Of a DNA stretch of 64,000 nt, positions 1-12,332 are shown in pieces. Position 1 is the first letter of the stretch. Every line of letters begins with the position of its first letter. Made by a program: the position numbers and the translations under genes. The notes below the pieces were generated by a model that saw only the letters and a program-made list of their open reading frames with translations, was not told the DNA's origin and did not search any database. Source of the DNA: Planctomycetota bacterium (GTDB taxonomy: Bacteria > Planctomycetota > Phycisphaerae > Phycisphaerales > UBA5793); assembly GCA_013112555.1 (NCBI GenBank), contig JABFGK010000002.1, positions 1,550,001-1,614,000 on the forward strand, written 5' to 3'.

Positions 1-1
1 G

Positions 2-208
2 ACCCAGTACGCCCAGCAGCACACCGACGGCAAACTCGGGGTGGTGGCCCAGCCGCTGCGGATCGCTGTGACCGGCACCACTGTCAGCCCGCCGATCTAT
101 GACACGCTGGCGTTATTGGGCCGGCAACGGGTTCTGGCCCGCATTGATCGCTGTATGAGTCTCCGCGTCGGCTTACCGGACGAACCGATCCGTTCGACCG
201 AGCCGTGA
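2..208 (+). CDS. gltX: Glutamyl-tRNA synthetase, C-terminal fragment (cut by window edge)
   Basis: This is the last 68 codons of a gene that begins before the window; the frame opens at base 2 and stops with TGA at 206-208. The peptide carries the conserved end of bacterial glutamyl-tRNA synthetases: a [18 protein letters not shown] stretch, then [12 protein letters not shown] and a terminal helix RVLARIDRC. In this family the segment belongs to the C-terminal anticodon-binding cage, which positions tRNA-Glu for charging with glutamate in the cytoplasm. The last residues ([12 protein letters not shown]) are a polar tail without recognisable function. The catalytic HIGH and KMSKS motifs would lie upstream. 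The glutaminyl enzyme does not share this ending. Confidence 0.88.
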   Translation, partial: TQYAQQHTDGKLGVVAQPLRIAVTGTTVSPPIYDTLALLGRQRVLARIDRCMSLRVGLPDEPIRSTEP

Positions 209-418
209 TGTCTGCTGTACCCTCTGGCCGGCCCGATAATCCTCTCTCGTGTTAGAGCAGTCCGGTTGTTCTGCGTTTCTGAGCGTGATTCCTGTGGGAA
301 GATGGGGGAGCCACTCTCTTTGGTGCGTACTTAATTGTACCGTTCAATGTGTGGATGGCCCGGGATCGGATGGACCGGCCCTGTGTCTGTCGGCACGGTG
401 ATCGAGGGGAGGCGTGTG

Positions 419-922
419 ATGCTGTTACGCTTACTTGTGGATACACTGGTCGTGGCCGGCCTGGCATTGTTGTGCCTGGGCTATCTGGCATATGAACGCG
501 GCCTCGACGATGAACGACGGCAGATTGAGGATCTTCGGACGAACGTGCGCCTGATTGAGCAGCAAGTAAAACTCCAGGCGGCGCTGGGGCATGCGCAGTG
601 TAACGAAGACGGATTCCCAGTGACGGTCAATCCGGCATGGTTCGGCACGGCCATCCCTCGGAACCCAATGCTCAACGACGGTCGTCATCCCTGGGTGGAA
701 GTGGCGTTCGGGCCGGAACTCACTGCCGAGCACCCGCATCTGCTGGTCGCATCGAGGCCGGAACTGGCCGGCTTCTGGTATAACCCACGGACCGGGACCG
801 TTCGCGCTCGTGTACCGCAGATGGTCAGCGATGAGCACACACTCGAGGTGTACAACTATGTGAATGGTTGCAATCTCAGCAAGTTGTTTGTACACGATCT
901 GGAACCGGTCACAGCCGATTGA
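419..922 (+). CDS. Small membrane-anchored protein of unknown function
   Basis: I do not recognise this 167-residue protein. ATG at 419 is preferred over the upstream ATG at 335 because a strong GAGGGGAGG ribosome site (404-412) sits six bases before it and the upstream 28 codons look non-coding. Residues about 2-24 (LLRLLVDTLVVAGLALLCLG) form one hydrophobic membrane segment or uncleaved signal. A short charged, probably coiled helix follows (YERGLDDERRQIEDLRTNVR), then a soluble domain with a HPWVEVAFGPE and FWYNPRTGTVRARV pattern. This arrangement resembles type IV pilin-like minor proteins, but the FTLIE leader is absent, so the similarity may be only architectural. It lies between gltX and the convergent hrpA gene, apparently transcribed alone. 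Confidence 0.6.
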   Translation: MLLRLLVDTLVVAGLALLCLGYLAYERGLDDERRQIEDLRTNVRLIEQQVKLQAALGHAQCNEDGFPVTVNPAWFGTAIPRNPMLNDGRHPWVEVAFGPELTAEHPHLLVASRPELAGFWYNPRTGTVRARVPQMVSDEHTLEVYNYVNGCNLSKLFVHDLEPVTAD

Positions 923-960
923 ACCTCGGGATGAACAAAAGGGGTCGGGAGTCGATTCCG

Positions 961-4878
<3,918 letters not shown>

Positions 4879-5093
4879 GATCGGTCACCACACCCTCACG
4901 AATCCATGCTCCGGCCCGGTGCAGAGACACCCTGACCGGCACCCCACTCTACGGACCATGCGATCCATATTCATCAATCATGCTGGATGGCCCATCTGAC
5001 TGCCGGTAGGTCCGGTGTTCAGGTGAAATCTGCTGTTGTCACCCCACCAGCGACCCACTACCATAGCCTCGCTTGTCGGGAAAGGATGCAGCC

Positions 5094-5609
5094 GTGGAAC
5101 AGGCGTTATCGATAGCCATCTTCCTCGGGGCTGGGTTTGCCTTTGTACTGGTGAATCTGCTCATCGGGTCCGTCGTGCGCCCGAACACACCGGACCCGGA
5201 AAAGAAGTCGATTTACGAGTGTGGCGAGCCGTCGGTCGGCTCCAGTTGGGTGCAGTTTGACATCCGATTCTACGTCGTGGCCCTGTTTTACCTGATTTTT
5301 GACGTTGAAGTGGCCCTGATCTGGCCGATCGCCGTCGTCTTCCGCCAGGAGGCCGGCCCGGCGCTGATCATTGCCGGCGTTTTCACAGCCCTGATCCTTG
5401 TCGGCTACGTCTACGAGTGGTATTCCGGCAGCCTCGACTGGATTCGCAGTTCGGTCAATACGTCGATGGCCCGTGGGGCGGGTCAGCATCTTCAGGTTGC
5501 CGGTCTGGCCGGTGCCAAAGTGGGGGATTTCTCCGGCCCGTCCAGCGAGATGCAAAAACTCGCCCGCCGCGATCCCGAACTCCTCGAAGACGAGCAGGAC
5601 CACGCATAA
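5094..5609 (+). CDS. nuoA: NADH-quinone oxidoreductase subunit A (NuoA/NdhC family), orphan
   Basis: A 171-residue membrane protein with three hydrophobic segments and the family signatures YECGEPSVGSSW, FDIRFYVVALFYLIFDVE and VALIWPIAVVF. The acidic residues in FDVE belong to the proton-channel region of this complex I subunit in the inner membrane. GTG at 5094 is chosen because AAAGGA (5081-5086) lies seven bases upstream; a TTG at 5073 would add seven residues. The last 50 or so residues (from about 118) form a polar tail that ordinary NuoA proteins of about 120-140 residues lack. No nuoB or other complex I gene follows; the next gene is ispG after a repeat element. Either the nuo genes are split between loci, or this is an extra copy. 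Confidence 0.88.
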   Translation: MEQALSIAIFLGAGFAFVLVNLLIGSVVRPNTPDPEKKSIYECGEPSVGSSWVQFDIRFYVVALFYLIFDVEVALIWPIAVVFRQEAGPALIIAGVFTALILVGYVYEWYSGSLDWIRSSVNTSMARGAGQHLQVAGLAGAKVGDFSGPSSEMQKLARRDPELLEDEQDHA

Positions 5610-5657
5610 GAAACGAGAAAAGGGGGTCGGGACGTGATGGCATCTTTTCTCTTGTAT

Positions 5658-5782
5658 CGTCATGCCTGCGCACGCAGGCATCCAGGGGGATTCACCAAAG
5701 ACGCACTGATTCGCACAGCATTGCAGAACAGGTGAACGCTTCATTCCGTTCTCCCTGGATTCCCGCCTGCGCGGGAATGACG
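5658..5782. repeat. REP/dRS3-like paired palindrome element, copy A
   Basis: A 125-bp element between nuoA and ispG. It begins with CGTC followed by the palindrome ATGCCTGCG-CA-CGCAGGCAT (5662-5681) and ends with ATTCCCGC..GCGGGAAT (5759-5778) followed by GACG, so the outer ends CGTCAT and ATGACG are inverted. About 70 bases separate the two arms. Copies B (20814-20940) and D (63327-63453) have the same design and nearly the same length. The arms match the widespread ATTCCC-N-GGGAAT (dRS3-like/REP) class. Confidence 0.85.
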
Positions 5783-5861
5783 AGTGAGGGAACGGAGTGG
5801 CGGTTCGTCAAGTCACGACCACCGGTCGCGGCTTTGTGTTGCCTCCGCCTACACTTCTGCC

Positions 5862-7197
5862 GTGACACCGGAACAGCAACGACATCAATCCCGCTCCCAG
5901 AACCGTCGCCGACCCACCCGCCAGGTCACCGTCGGTGACGACCGGACCACCGGCATCGTCCGTATCGGCACAGGGACCAGCCCCGACGACACCCCTTCAC
6001 CAGTCTCCGTCCAGTCCATGACGGCCGGCTACACGCACGACATCGACGCCTGTGTCACCGAGATCAACAAACTCGCTGCAGCCGGGGCCGACCTGGTGCG
6101 CGTTGCGGTCCCGGAACGGGCCGATACCGGCGCGCTGCCCGAGATCATCAACCAGACCCGGGTGCCCATCGTGGCCGATGTCCACTTCCACTTCCAGCGG
6201 GCACTCGAAGCCATCGAAGCAGGCGTCCACAAAATCCGACTCAACCCCGGCAACATCAGCGACCGCGACCAGGTCAATGCCGTCATCGACGCCTGCAAGG
6301 AGCGCAGCCTCCCCATCCGTATCGGCGTCAACGAAGGCTCGGTCGTCGAACGCAAGGACAAGCAGAAACGCGCAGAGGAACTCGGCCGCTTCTTTGCCGA
6401 CCAGCGTCACGGGCACCTGATCGCGCTCATGATTGCCAAACTCGAAGAGTACCTCGAAATCTTCGAGGCCCGCGACTTCCACGACATCGTCATCAGTGCC
6501 AAGTCGATCGATCGACCCGACCGTCTGCATCGATGCCTATACCGCCATCAGCGAGCGCTTTGACTATCCACTGCACCTCGGCGTCACCCATGCCGGCCCG
6601 CGTGAAACCGGCTGCATCAGATCAGTCATCGGTATCGGGACGCTGCTGGCCAACGGCATCGGCGACACGATTCGCATTTCCTATGCCGGTGACCCAGCCG
6701 ACGAGGTCCGCGATGGGCTCGAAATGTTGTACTGCCTCGGGCTGCGTGAACGGCATGGGGCCGAACTGATCGCCTGCCCGACCTGTGGCCGCATTCAGGT
6801 CGACCTCTTCCGTCTCGTGCAGGAAGTCAGAGAGAAGCTGGCTACCGAAATCGAGTTGCCGATCAAGGTGGCCGTCATGGGTTGCGTCGTCAACGGGCCC
6901 GGCGAAGCCGAGGGGGCTGACGTGGCCGTCTTTGCAGGCGACCGGCGCGGCATCATCTACGTCCAGGGTCAGCGCGTTGCCAACGTGCCCGAAGCCGAGA
7001 TCCTCGATCGGTTGCTCGATGAGTGTCGTGCGTTTCAGGACAAGGTGAAGGCCGGCACAGCACGGCTCGGCGAGAAGGTCGTCCAGATTGTGCCACCGGA
7101 CCCCATCGGCGAACTCGGCAGCGGTGAATCGCTCATCGCCCGCGGCCGGACAACGGACCTGACAATCAACGGCAGTGAAGGCACGGCCGGCGGTTAG
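5862..7197 (+). pseudogene. ispG: 4-hydroxy-3-methylbut-2-enyl diphosphate synthase (IspG/GcpE), broken by a 4-base frameshift
   Basis: The product would convert methylerythritol cyclodiphosphate to HMBPP, the penultimate step of the MEP isoprenoid pathway. The first frame, from GTG 5862, gives the TIM-barrel half (VSVQSMTAGYTHDIDACV, VPIVADVHFH, KIRLNPGNI, PIRIGVNEGS). At IVISAKSID the frame is lost, and the protein resumes one frame over as DPTVCIDAYTAISERF, LHLGVTHAGP, then the iron-sulfur half with CPTCGR and MGCVVNGPGEA, which supply the three cluster cysteines. The junction is three tandem TCGA units (6504-6515). Removing one unit restores a continuous 443-codon gene with the family consensus at the junction. 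An in-frame GTG at 5784 lies inside repeat copy A and is unlikely to be the start. No second ispG is visible here; real inactivation of a normally essential enzyme is less likely than an assembly error or a recent slippage, but I cannot decide. Confidence 0.9.
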
Positions 7198-7229
7198 CCG
7201 CACCCCGAAGGCAAGCGCTTCGAAAAAAG

Positions 7230-7263
7230 CCCCGTGATGTATCGCCTGGGACACATCGCGGGG
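7230..7263 (-). terminator. Hairpin, terminator-like on the minus strand
   Basis: An 11-bp stem (7230-7240 pairing with 7253-7263, one G-T pair) with a 12-base loop. On the minus strand it is followed by six T residues (A6 at 7223-7228 on the plus strand), the form of an intrinsic terminator. On the plus strand, just after the ispG stop, there is no T run. No minus-strand gene ends here, so it may serve as a weak bidirectional signal. Confidence 0.4.
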
Positions 7264-7464
7264 TGCCGCTCTCCCCCTCACATGTCCCACATCCCCAATT
7301 CCCGCAATCTGACCGCCTGGAACCCCAATAGGTAAGTGATGGTGGGGCTGCTGCGCCGCAACACTGTGAACACGCTTCTTTCAAAACCTTGCGGCCGGCC
7401 CCACATCGTCTTGCTGCATGTTTCCCCTGTGGGTTGGATTGGCTGAGAAAGGTGAGCACACACC

Positions 7465-8256
7465 ATGTTTGAGACACTCATCACAATTCTGGTCACGCTC
7501 GTGGTAGGGGCCGTGGTCGGCATCTTTGTAATGCGACGCTGGTTCCGTGACGGGCACGCCCCCACGACGACGGTTTCCCACACGATCGCCGAGCGGGTCC
7601 GATCGGTCGGCCGCCTCGTCGGGCTGGAAGTCATGTCCAAGGAGATCGTGACGCAGACCAAGGGACTCAGCTGGATGCCCCCGTTGCTGCTCAGCCAGGC
7701 CCGGCTGGCGATGATCTTCCATTTTGAAAAGCAGTACTTTGTCGATCTGGCCCGCGTCAAGTCTACCGATATCAGGCACTTGGGCGGCAATCGCTATCAA
7801 CTGACGCTGCCCCCGATTGATGGGCGGCTGACCCTGCATGAGGTCACACCCTACGACATTCAGTCCGGCAAGTTGCTCGGCCTCGTCGACATACTCCCGA
7901 TGGATGCCAAGTCGCAGAAGCATCTGATGGAGCAGGCACAGCAGGAGGCTGCCTCACTCTACGAGAAGAATGCCGAGCGCTACTTGAACGAAGCCCGCTG
8001 TGCTGTCAGCAAGCAGGTGAGTGCCTTGCTTGAGATGTTCGGGGTCGATGTTGAGATTCGATACGACGGCGAATCGCTCCGACTTGATGGGCAGCTCGAT
8101 GGCGATCGGCTCGGTGGAGGCCGCTCGGCCTCCGACGGCCACCCATCATCGCCGCATCCTGCCCAATCGGATGAGCCTGTAGTCATGGCGCGGAAGGCAG
8201 GCCGCTCGCTGCTGCAGTGGTCGTCGAAGCAGGTACGATCGGCTGCTGCTGGATAA
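7465..8256 (+). CDS. DUF4230-family membrane-anchored protein
   Basis: A 263-residue protein that resembles the DUF4230 family of unknown function. Residues about 4-23 (TLITILVTLVVGAVVGIFVM) form an N-terminal membrane anchor. The following soluble domain has the family pattern of a VGRLVGLEVMSKEIVTQT strand region, then ARLAMIFHFEKQYFVDLARV, YQLTLPPIDG and a late helical part QAQQEAASLYEKNAERYLNEA that resembles SPFH-like helices. The C-terminal 55 or so residues are Ser/Gly/Pro-rich and variable. ATG 7465 follows AAAGGTGAG at a normal distance. It is transcribed alone, 267 bases after ispG. Its role is unknown; the fold suggests an envelope function with the bulk outside the cytoplasm or at the membrane face. 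Confidence 0.7.
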   Translation: MFETLITILVTLVVGAVVGIFVMRRWFRDGHAPTTTVSHTIAERVRSVGRLVGLEVMSKEIVTQTKGLSWMPPLLLSQARLAMIFHFEKQYFVDLARVKSTDIRHLGGNRYQLTLPPIDGRLTLHEVTPYDIQSGKLLGLVDILPMDAKSQKHLMEQAQQEAASLYEKNAERYLNEARCAVSKQVSALLEMFGVDVEIRYDGESLRLDGQLDGDRLGGGRSASDGHPSSPHPAQSDEPVVMARKAGRSLLQWSSKQVRSAAAG

Positions 8257-9013
8257 TCCGTACTTTTTTTCGTTGTAAAACATTGATTATGCCCCATTTT
8301 GACGTTGTGGGTTCTTGTCTGTTTTTTCGCGATTCGGGTCAGATGTTGTACGTTTTTCCCCAAAATCACCTATCCCATCTCGAATACCGCTTGAAATAGA
8401 ACCTGATTGCCTTATGTTGTAGAGAGTGTCTGCGCAGACCGGCAGCAGGCTTAAATGTCCGTTCGTGCCGGATTTATGGGCGTGGGCCAGCCACAAGGAA
8501 GCACTTATGTGGCGCGCGGCCATTGCAGGGAGGCACGCGTAGGCAGATAGGATGTCTCGAGCAGGCCCGCACAGTTTGCCGAGAGATCGGGCCACCGAGG
8601 TAGGGTATTTGGGAAGCGGGGAACAGCACTCGCCCAGCACACATGGGTACCGAGTGAACCGGAAGAGCAGGTGGCGACCGCCCTTGGAGTAGCGAATCGG
8701 ATCACCCATGTGCGTGTGATCGGTTTTTGATAGTGATGATGAAGATCGGTTGCTCAGCCGACCGCACCAAGCGGACCGATCCTTCACTCGGCGGCCATGT
8801 CAGGCGTGGGTCATTGGGGTTTGATGAGAAGCGTGGTTTCTCCCAATGGAGCCGCCCCGGACAGAGGAACACATGAGGGCAGTGGGCCCCTTTAGAAGAG
8901 GTGGGGGAGTTCGGTCGGGCTTGTGGGGGGTGAACAACTGTACGACGAGACACACCCGTATGCGTGAGAAAACGCAGCAAACCAGTAGAGTCACCAGAGA
9001 CCAGAACAGGGGA
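8257..9013. other. 757-base intergenic stretch without recognised gene
   Basis: Between the DUF4230 gene and the orphan pseudopilin gene. Short frames on both strands have no family resemblance and no convincing ribosome sites. The first 150 bases are AT-richer than the surroundings and include several T runs (for example near 8270 and 8317). A perfect 12-base palindrome GTCTGCGCAGAC lies at 8428-8439. I could not fit the stretch to RNase P, tmRNA, SRP RNA or a tRNA. Confidence 0.5.
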
Positions 9014-9820
9014 ATGCCAGTGATATCCTGCAGGACCAGTACGTGCCCGTGTCCCCGTGGCGGGCGAAGTCGCAAGGCCTTTACGCTGATTGAGTTGTTG
9101 GTCGTTATTTCGATCATCGCATTGCTCATCGGCATTCTGTTGCCGGCGCTGAGCAAGGCTCGTGCTTCGAGTCGAACCGCAGTCTGCGGCAACAACACGC
9201 GGAGCATCGGGCTTGCGCTGCAGATGTATGCCAATGACAATCGCGGCTGGTACCCCCGGTCACTTCCGCTGAACAACCCGGACAATCACGGCATGCAAAG
9301 CGAATGGGACTTGCCGTGGCCGAAAGAGATTTGCCCTCCCTGGCCGGTGACATTTGTCTGGATGATTCTGCCGTACATGGATCGGCGCGTCGAGAGCCCG
9401 TGGGACTACTCAAAGATTAATCAGGAACTTGATGGCCCGGAATCCGAGCGGCGTGAGCGCGTCATGGAGCTGTTTTCCTGCCCGACCAACGACATTCCCA
9501 AAGACGATCCGGATAAGCGGAAGTGCGCCTATGCCCTCGACTACGGGATGAGCAACTGGGCCAGCCAGGAGCGCATGGATCAGATCGTCAATAACGAGCA
9601 GCGCATCAATCCGTTCGTCATATCGGACATGACCTGGGGCCTTGCCTATACCGAAGACGGCGGGCCGAATGAGGATCCGGACCTCGATGGCTGGTGGACG
9701 GTCTTTGTCCATAACGGGTCGACGAATGTTCTCACATCCGATCAGGCCGTCATTCTGATGCAAAAAGATGAGTTCATTGATCGGTATACGAAATATCCGC
9801 CCGAGGGCGATGATCTTTAA
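9014..9820 (+). CDS. Orphan type II pseudopilin-like protein (prepilin-type leader)
   Basis: After a basic leader the protein has the prepilin signal [19 protein letters not shown], cleaved by prepilin peptidase before F, and then the planctomycete continuation [18 protein letters not shown] and [21 protein letters not shown]. The mature protein is about 250 residues. Near the end it has [11 protein letters not shown], which matches the H-x9-D part of the H-X9-DG motif common in planctomycete pseudopilin-like proteins, with Q in place of G. ATG 9014 is given, but AGGGGA (9008-9013) better fits a GTG at 9020; the longer frame from 8846 adds 56 residues that look non-coding. Phycisphaerae encode many such proteins, presumably envelope or secretion-associated. 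It stands alone and is not linked to the pseudopilin cluster at 44-47.6 kb. Confidence 0.8.
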   Translation: MPVISCRTSTCPCPRGGRSRKAFTLIELLVVISIIALLIGILLPALSKARASSRTAVCGNNTRSIGLALQMYANDNRGWYPRSLPLNNPDNHGMQSEWDLPWPKEICPPWPVTFVWMILPYMDRRVESPWDYSKINQELDGPESERRERVMELFSCPTNDIPKDDPDKRKCAYALDYGMSNWASQERMDQIVNNEQRINPFVISDMTWGLAYTEDGGPNEDPDLDGWWTVFVHNGSTNVLTSDQAVILMQKDEFIDRYTKYPPEGDDL

Positions 9821-10007
9821 TGATGGGTGGGGGGACGTGTGTCGCGTTCGATTCGAGCGGTCGGCAGCCCCGGCTGTCTGAAGACGATCCCGCCGGCACG
9901 CGGAAATGATTGGTAGTTGTCACTGGCGCGGAGACGGTCCGCTTTTCAATCAGTATTCACAGCGAACTCAAGCGAAGACGAGTAATCCACAAGAAGGAGC
10001 CCTGAAC

Positions 10008-10943
10008 ATGAGGAAGATCAATGGTATCCGTGCAGCGGGTCTGGCAGTCGCCGGATGTACGGCGTTTGCAGCAACCGGACTGGCCCAGATCGTGCCGGTC
10101 ACCCACGCCACCGTGCTGGTGGAAGAGTGGACGGCTGAATGGTGTGGCCCCTGCGTCGGCGGGTACTACTCCATGGAGCGCGCCCATGACCGTTGGGGAG
10201 ATGCGATCTCTGAACTGACCTACAGCATTGCTGACCGCTACGAGAACCCGGATGCCAACAAGCGCGAAGGGGAGTGCGGGGTCTATGCCATCCCGACATT
10301 CCTGTTCGGCGGCACCTACATGTCGGTCGGGACTCCCTCCGACGGCACGATTGACACGTGGATTGCAGCCTGCCAGGGCATCACCCCGAAGGGCCGAATC
10401 ATCGGCCACTGGGAACCCGATGAGGCCAACGGCAAGGTCAACGTCGGCATCAAGATTGAAGCCGATGAAGCGCTCTCATCCGGATACGAACTCCGCATCG
10501 CGATCTGGGAAGACAACTGGGAAGTCTATTGCAGCAACGGTCTGCCCGGGTATCACTACCATGTTCAGCAGGTCTTCTACGAGGATCTGCCGGTCATGAG
10601 CGTCGGCGACCAGTATCAGATCGAAGCACGCTACGACCTGTCCGGAAACCAGTGGATTCACAACTGGAGCGAACTCGGCGTCACCGTCTATCTGTATGAC
10701 CGTAACAACGGCAATCGCAAGAATGTCGGTGCCTCGTGGTCGATCGGCGAAGTCAACCTGGGCGACCTCAACGGCGACCTGAAGGTCTCCAAGAAGGACG
10801 GCCAGTTGTTCAGGGATGCCTTCGGCTCCGAGTGGTACCAGGGCAAATACAACGCAGCCGGCGACTGGGACCAGGACGGCCGGATCGACAAGTATGACTA
10901 TCAACTGTTCAAGGATTACTGGTACAACGGCGGCATGCGCTAA
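10008..10943 (+). CDS. Exported thioredoxin-fold protein with C-terminal dockerin-like EF-hands
   Basis: A 311-residue secreted protein. Residues 1-27 are a Sec signal peptide ending GLAQ. A thioredoxin-like domain follows, with EEWTAEWCGPCVGG; the redox pair is Cys46 and Cys49, and a cis-Pro loop is likely at YAIPTFLFGG. The middle part (about 130-250) is a beta-rich domain like that of Omp28-type thioredoxin-fold proteins. The end (about 250-311) has two calcium-loop segments, DLNGDLKVSKKD and DWDQDGRIDKYD, in the spacing of a type I dockerin. ATG 10008 is set by AAGGAG (9994-9999); the upstream in-frame ATG at 9906 would bury the signal peptide. The role is probably extracytoplasmic disulfide chemistry by a protein attached to a cell-surface or secreted complex through the dockerin. 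No cohesin is visible in the window. Confidence 0.82.
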   Translation: MRKINGIRAAGLAVAGCTAFAATGLAQIVPVTHATVLVEEWTAEWCGPCVGGYYSMERAHDRWGDAISELTYSIADRYENPDANKREGECGVYAIPTFLFGGTYMSVGTPSDGTIDTWIAACQGITPKGRIIGHWEPDEANGKVNVGIKIEADEALSSGYELRIAIWEDNWEVYCSNGLPGYHYHVQQVFYEDLPVMSVGDQYQIEARYDLSGNQWIHNWSELGVTVYLYDRNNGNRKNVGASWSIGEVNLGDLNGDLKVSKKDGQLFRDAFGSEWYQGKYNAAGDWDQDGRIDKYDYQLFKDYWYNGGMR

Positions 10944-10984
10944 GCACGGCCCCGGACCAGCATCCAACGGATGATGTTTCCAAT

Positions 10985-11023
10985 CGGCGCCGGTCGCACG
11001 ACACCAACGTGCGGCCGGCGTCG
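10985..11023 (+). terminator. Long hairpin after the thioredoxin-dockerin gene
   Basis: A stem of about 15 bp (10985-10999 with 11009-11023, two G-T pairs) and a 9-base loop, 41 bases after the stop. It is GC-rich and lacks a clear T run, so it may be a factor-assisted terminator or may protect the mRNA end. Confidence 0.45.
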
Positions 11024-11183
11024 TTGCGTCTGGGGCAGAGGGCGTGCATCGGGATGCTCCCAGCCCTCCATCGTTGGATGGCCGTATAATCCCGGCATGC
11101 AGCCGATTTGGCTATCGGAATACAGCTGAGTCCAATCGGTTGATGACCCGAAGTCATTGTGCCGACAGCAGCCGGAGACCGTC

Positions 11184-11510
11184 ATGCGCACTTTTCCTTG
11201 TGCCCTCCTCAATACGGAGGTAGAATTGAGCGACGAACGCGAAAGGCATATCGCTCAACGCCATCCGGAACTGCTGCCCGAGCACTTGGACGCGATCGCC
11301 GAGACACTGGCGGATCCTGATGAGGTCCGCCGGAGTGGGCGCTTCGGCCATGCAAGCCTGTTCTCGAAGTGGTTTACGCACGTACACAGTGGGAAGTATG
11401 TGGTAGTCGTTGTTGTCAGTGAGTATGAGCCTGCCAGCCGTCACTGGATCGTCACGGCCTATGTATCCAGAAAACTGGCATCCGGAGAAGTTATATGGAA
11501 ACGAGATTGA
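11184..11510 (+). CDS. Small protein resembling RelE/barnase-type (PBECR-like) nuclease fold; putative toxin
   Basis: A 108-residue protein. ATG 11184 follows GGAG (11174-11177); a frame opening at 11157 is longer but less likely. The sequence shows LSDERERHIAQRHPEL, a run of helices (DAIAETLADPDEVRRS), a KYVVVVVVSEYE strand and IVTAYVSRKL. This layout (H-x3-HPE, then a Tyr-containing strand, then TAY) is seen in small proteins assigned to the phage barnase-EndoU-colicin-RelE-like nuclease group. The assignment is from memory of the pattern and is tentative. The gene overlaps the next one, a DUF2283 protein, by 16 bases, which is typical of toxin-antitoxin pairs. The order would be toxin first. 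Confidence 0.6.
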   Translation: MRTFPCALLNTEVELSDERERHIAQRHPELLPEHLDAIAETLADPDEVRRSGRFGHASLFSKWFTHVHSGKYVVVVVVSEYEPASRHWIVTAYVSRKLASGEVIWKRD

Positions 11511-11743
11511 CATTCAGATACGACCGCGAGGCAGACATCTTGCACATCGACAGGTGTCAGCCATATGCAGAGCAGGAGTCAGAGGAACTGGGCGATGAAG
11601 TAATTGCACGCTTTAATCCTCAGACCAGGGAAGTCGAAAACCTTGAAGTCCTGTTCTTCTCGACTCGATTGCTCCGTAACGAGTTGTTCGACCTGCCGAT
11701 CACAGCCCATTTCCATCTGCCGCCGCGCAAACAGGGCGCGTGA
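11495..11743 (+). CDS. DUF2283-family small protein, putative antitoxin or partner
   Basis: An 82-residue protein with the DUF2283 pattern: RLTFRYDREADILHIDRC at the start, a middle acidic stretch EQESEELGDEVIARFN, and VENLEVLFFSTRLL at the position of the usual GIEIL strand. DUF2283 proteins are small beta-rich proteins that frequently lie beside toxin-like genes. Here the start ATG 11495 lies inside the upstream gene, a 16-base overlap that suggests translational coupling and a stoichiometric complex. The C-terminus (HFHLPPRKQGA) is basic. Whether it neutralises the upstream protein is inference from gene arrangement only. Confidence 0.7.
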   Translation: METRLTFRYDREADILHIDRCQPYAEQESEELGDEVIARFNPQTREVENLEVLFFSTRLLRNELFDLPITAHFHLPPRKQGA

Positions 11744-11782
11744 ATGTGAAATGGCCGTCGCCATCACAGAGGGAGTAGCACG

Positions 11783-12085
11783 ATGAAGAAACTCTCACGA
11801 TGGATGCCTGAATCGTCATACGCCCACCCGCACTTGAGCGGCGCAGAGGTATCGGTTCGGCAACCATCAATCGGGCCGGTGTTGCTTCTAACGCTTGCGC
11901 TCCTAATCGACATCATCCTGGCATATGCCACATACACCACTCCTTGGTTTGCGTTATTCGTGGGTGCTGGAGTCATACTCTTTTTTTGCATCGGGCAGAC
12001 ACTGGCGACAGATCAGCTTCGGAGACTGGCTATGAACAGGACTGGGGAGTCGATCAGCCACCGCTGCCACGGGACGCGTGAGTGA
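11783..12085 (+). CDS. Small two-helix membrane protein of unknown function
   Basis: A 100-residue protein, not recognised. ATG 11783 follows GAGGGAG at 11768-11774, a good ribosome site. Two adjacent hydrophobic segments are clear, PVLLLTLALLIDIILAYAT (about 32-50) and PWFALFVGAGVILFFCIG (about 54-71), with a polar N-terminus and a basic C-terminal tail. It begins 39 bases after the DUF2283 gene, so it may be cotranscribed with the putative toxin-antitoxin pair. No motif links it to either. Confidence 0.55.
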   Translation: MKKLSRWMPESSYAHPHLSGAEVSVRQPSIGPVLLLTLALLIDIILAYATYTTPWFALFVGAGVILFFCIGQTLATDQLRRLAMNRTGESISHRCHGTRE

Positions 12086-12332
12086 CTACTCCCGATGTCA
12101 TCACACAGGATTCCTGACCGCACCAATCCGCATACTCCGTACATCCGGGCCTTTGCCCCCCCGAGCCGGTGGTCTTACTTGTACGATCCCCCGAATCGGC
12201 TATCCTATAGAGAACCGGAGTCTTCATTCGGCTTTTGGAACAGCCCGAGCACAGGGCCGCTGCAGTGCGCGGTATGGCCTGCACCCAGACCGTCGTGACA
12301 TGACATGACGTGACGTGATCAGGAGTAGAGAT

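Noticed and set aside
6490..6530. Programmed ribosomal frameshift to rescue ispG
   Set aside because: There is no slippery heptamer or following structure of a known type; a tandem TCGA duplication explains the shift better, and programmed shifting is not known for ispG.
8287..8787. Minus-strand frame of 166 codons in the gap before the orphan pseudopilin gene
   Set aside because: No ribosome site, odd composition and no family resemblance; it overlaps other equally poor frames.
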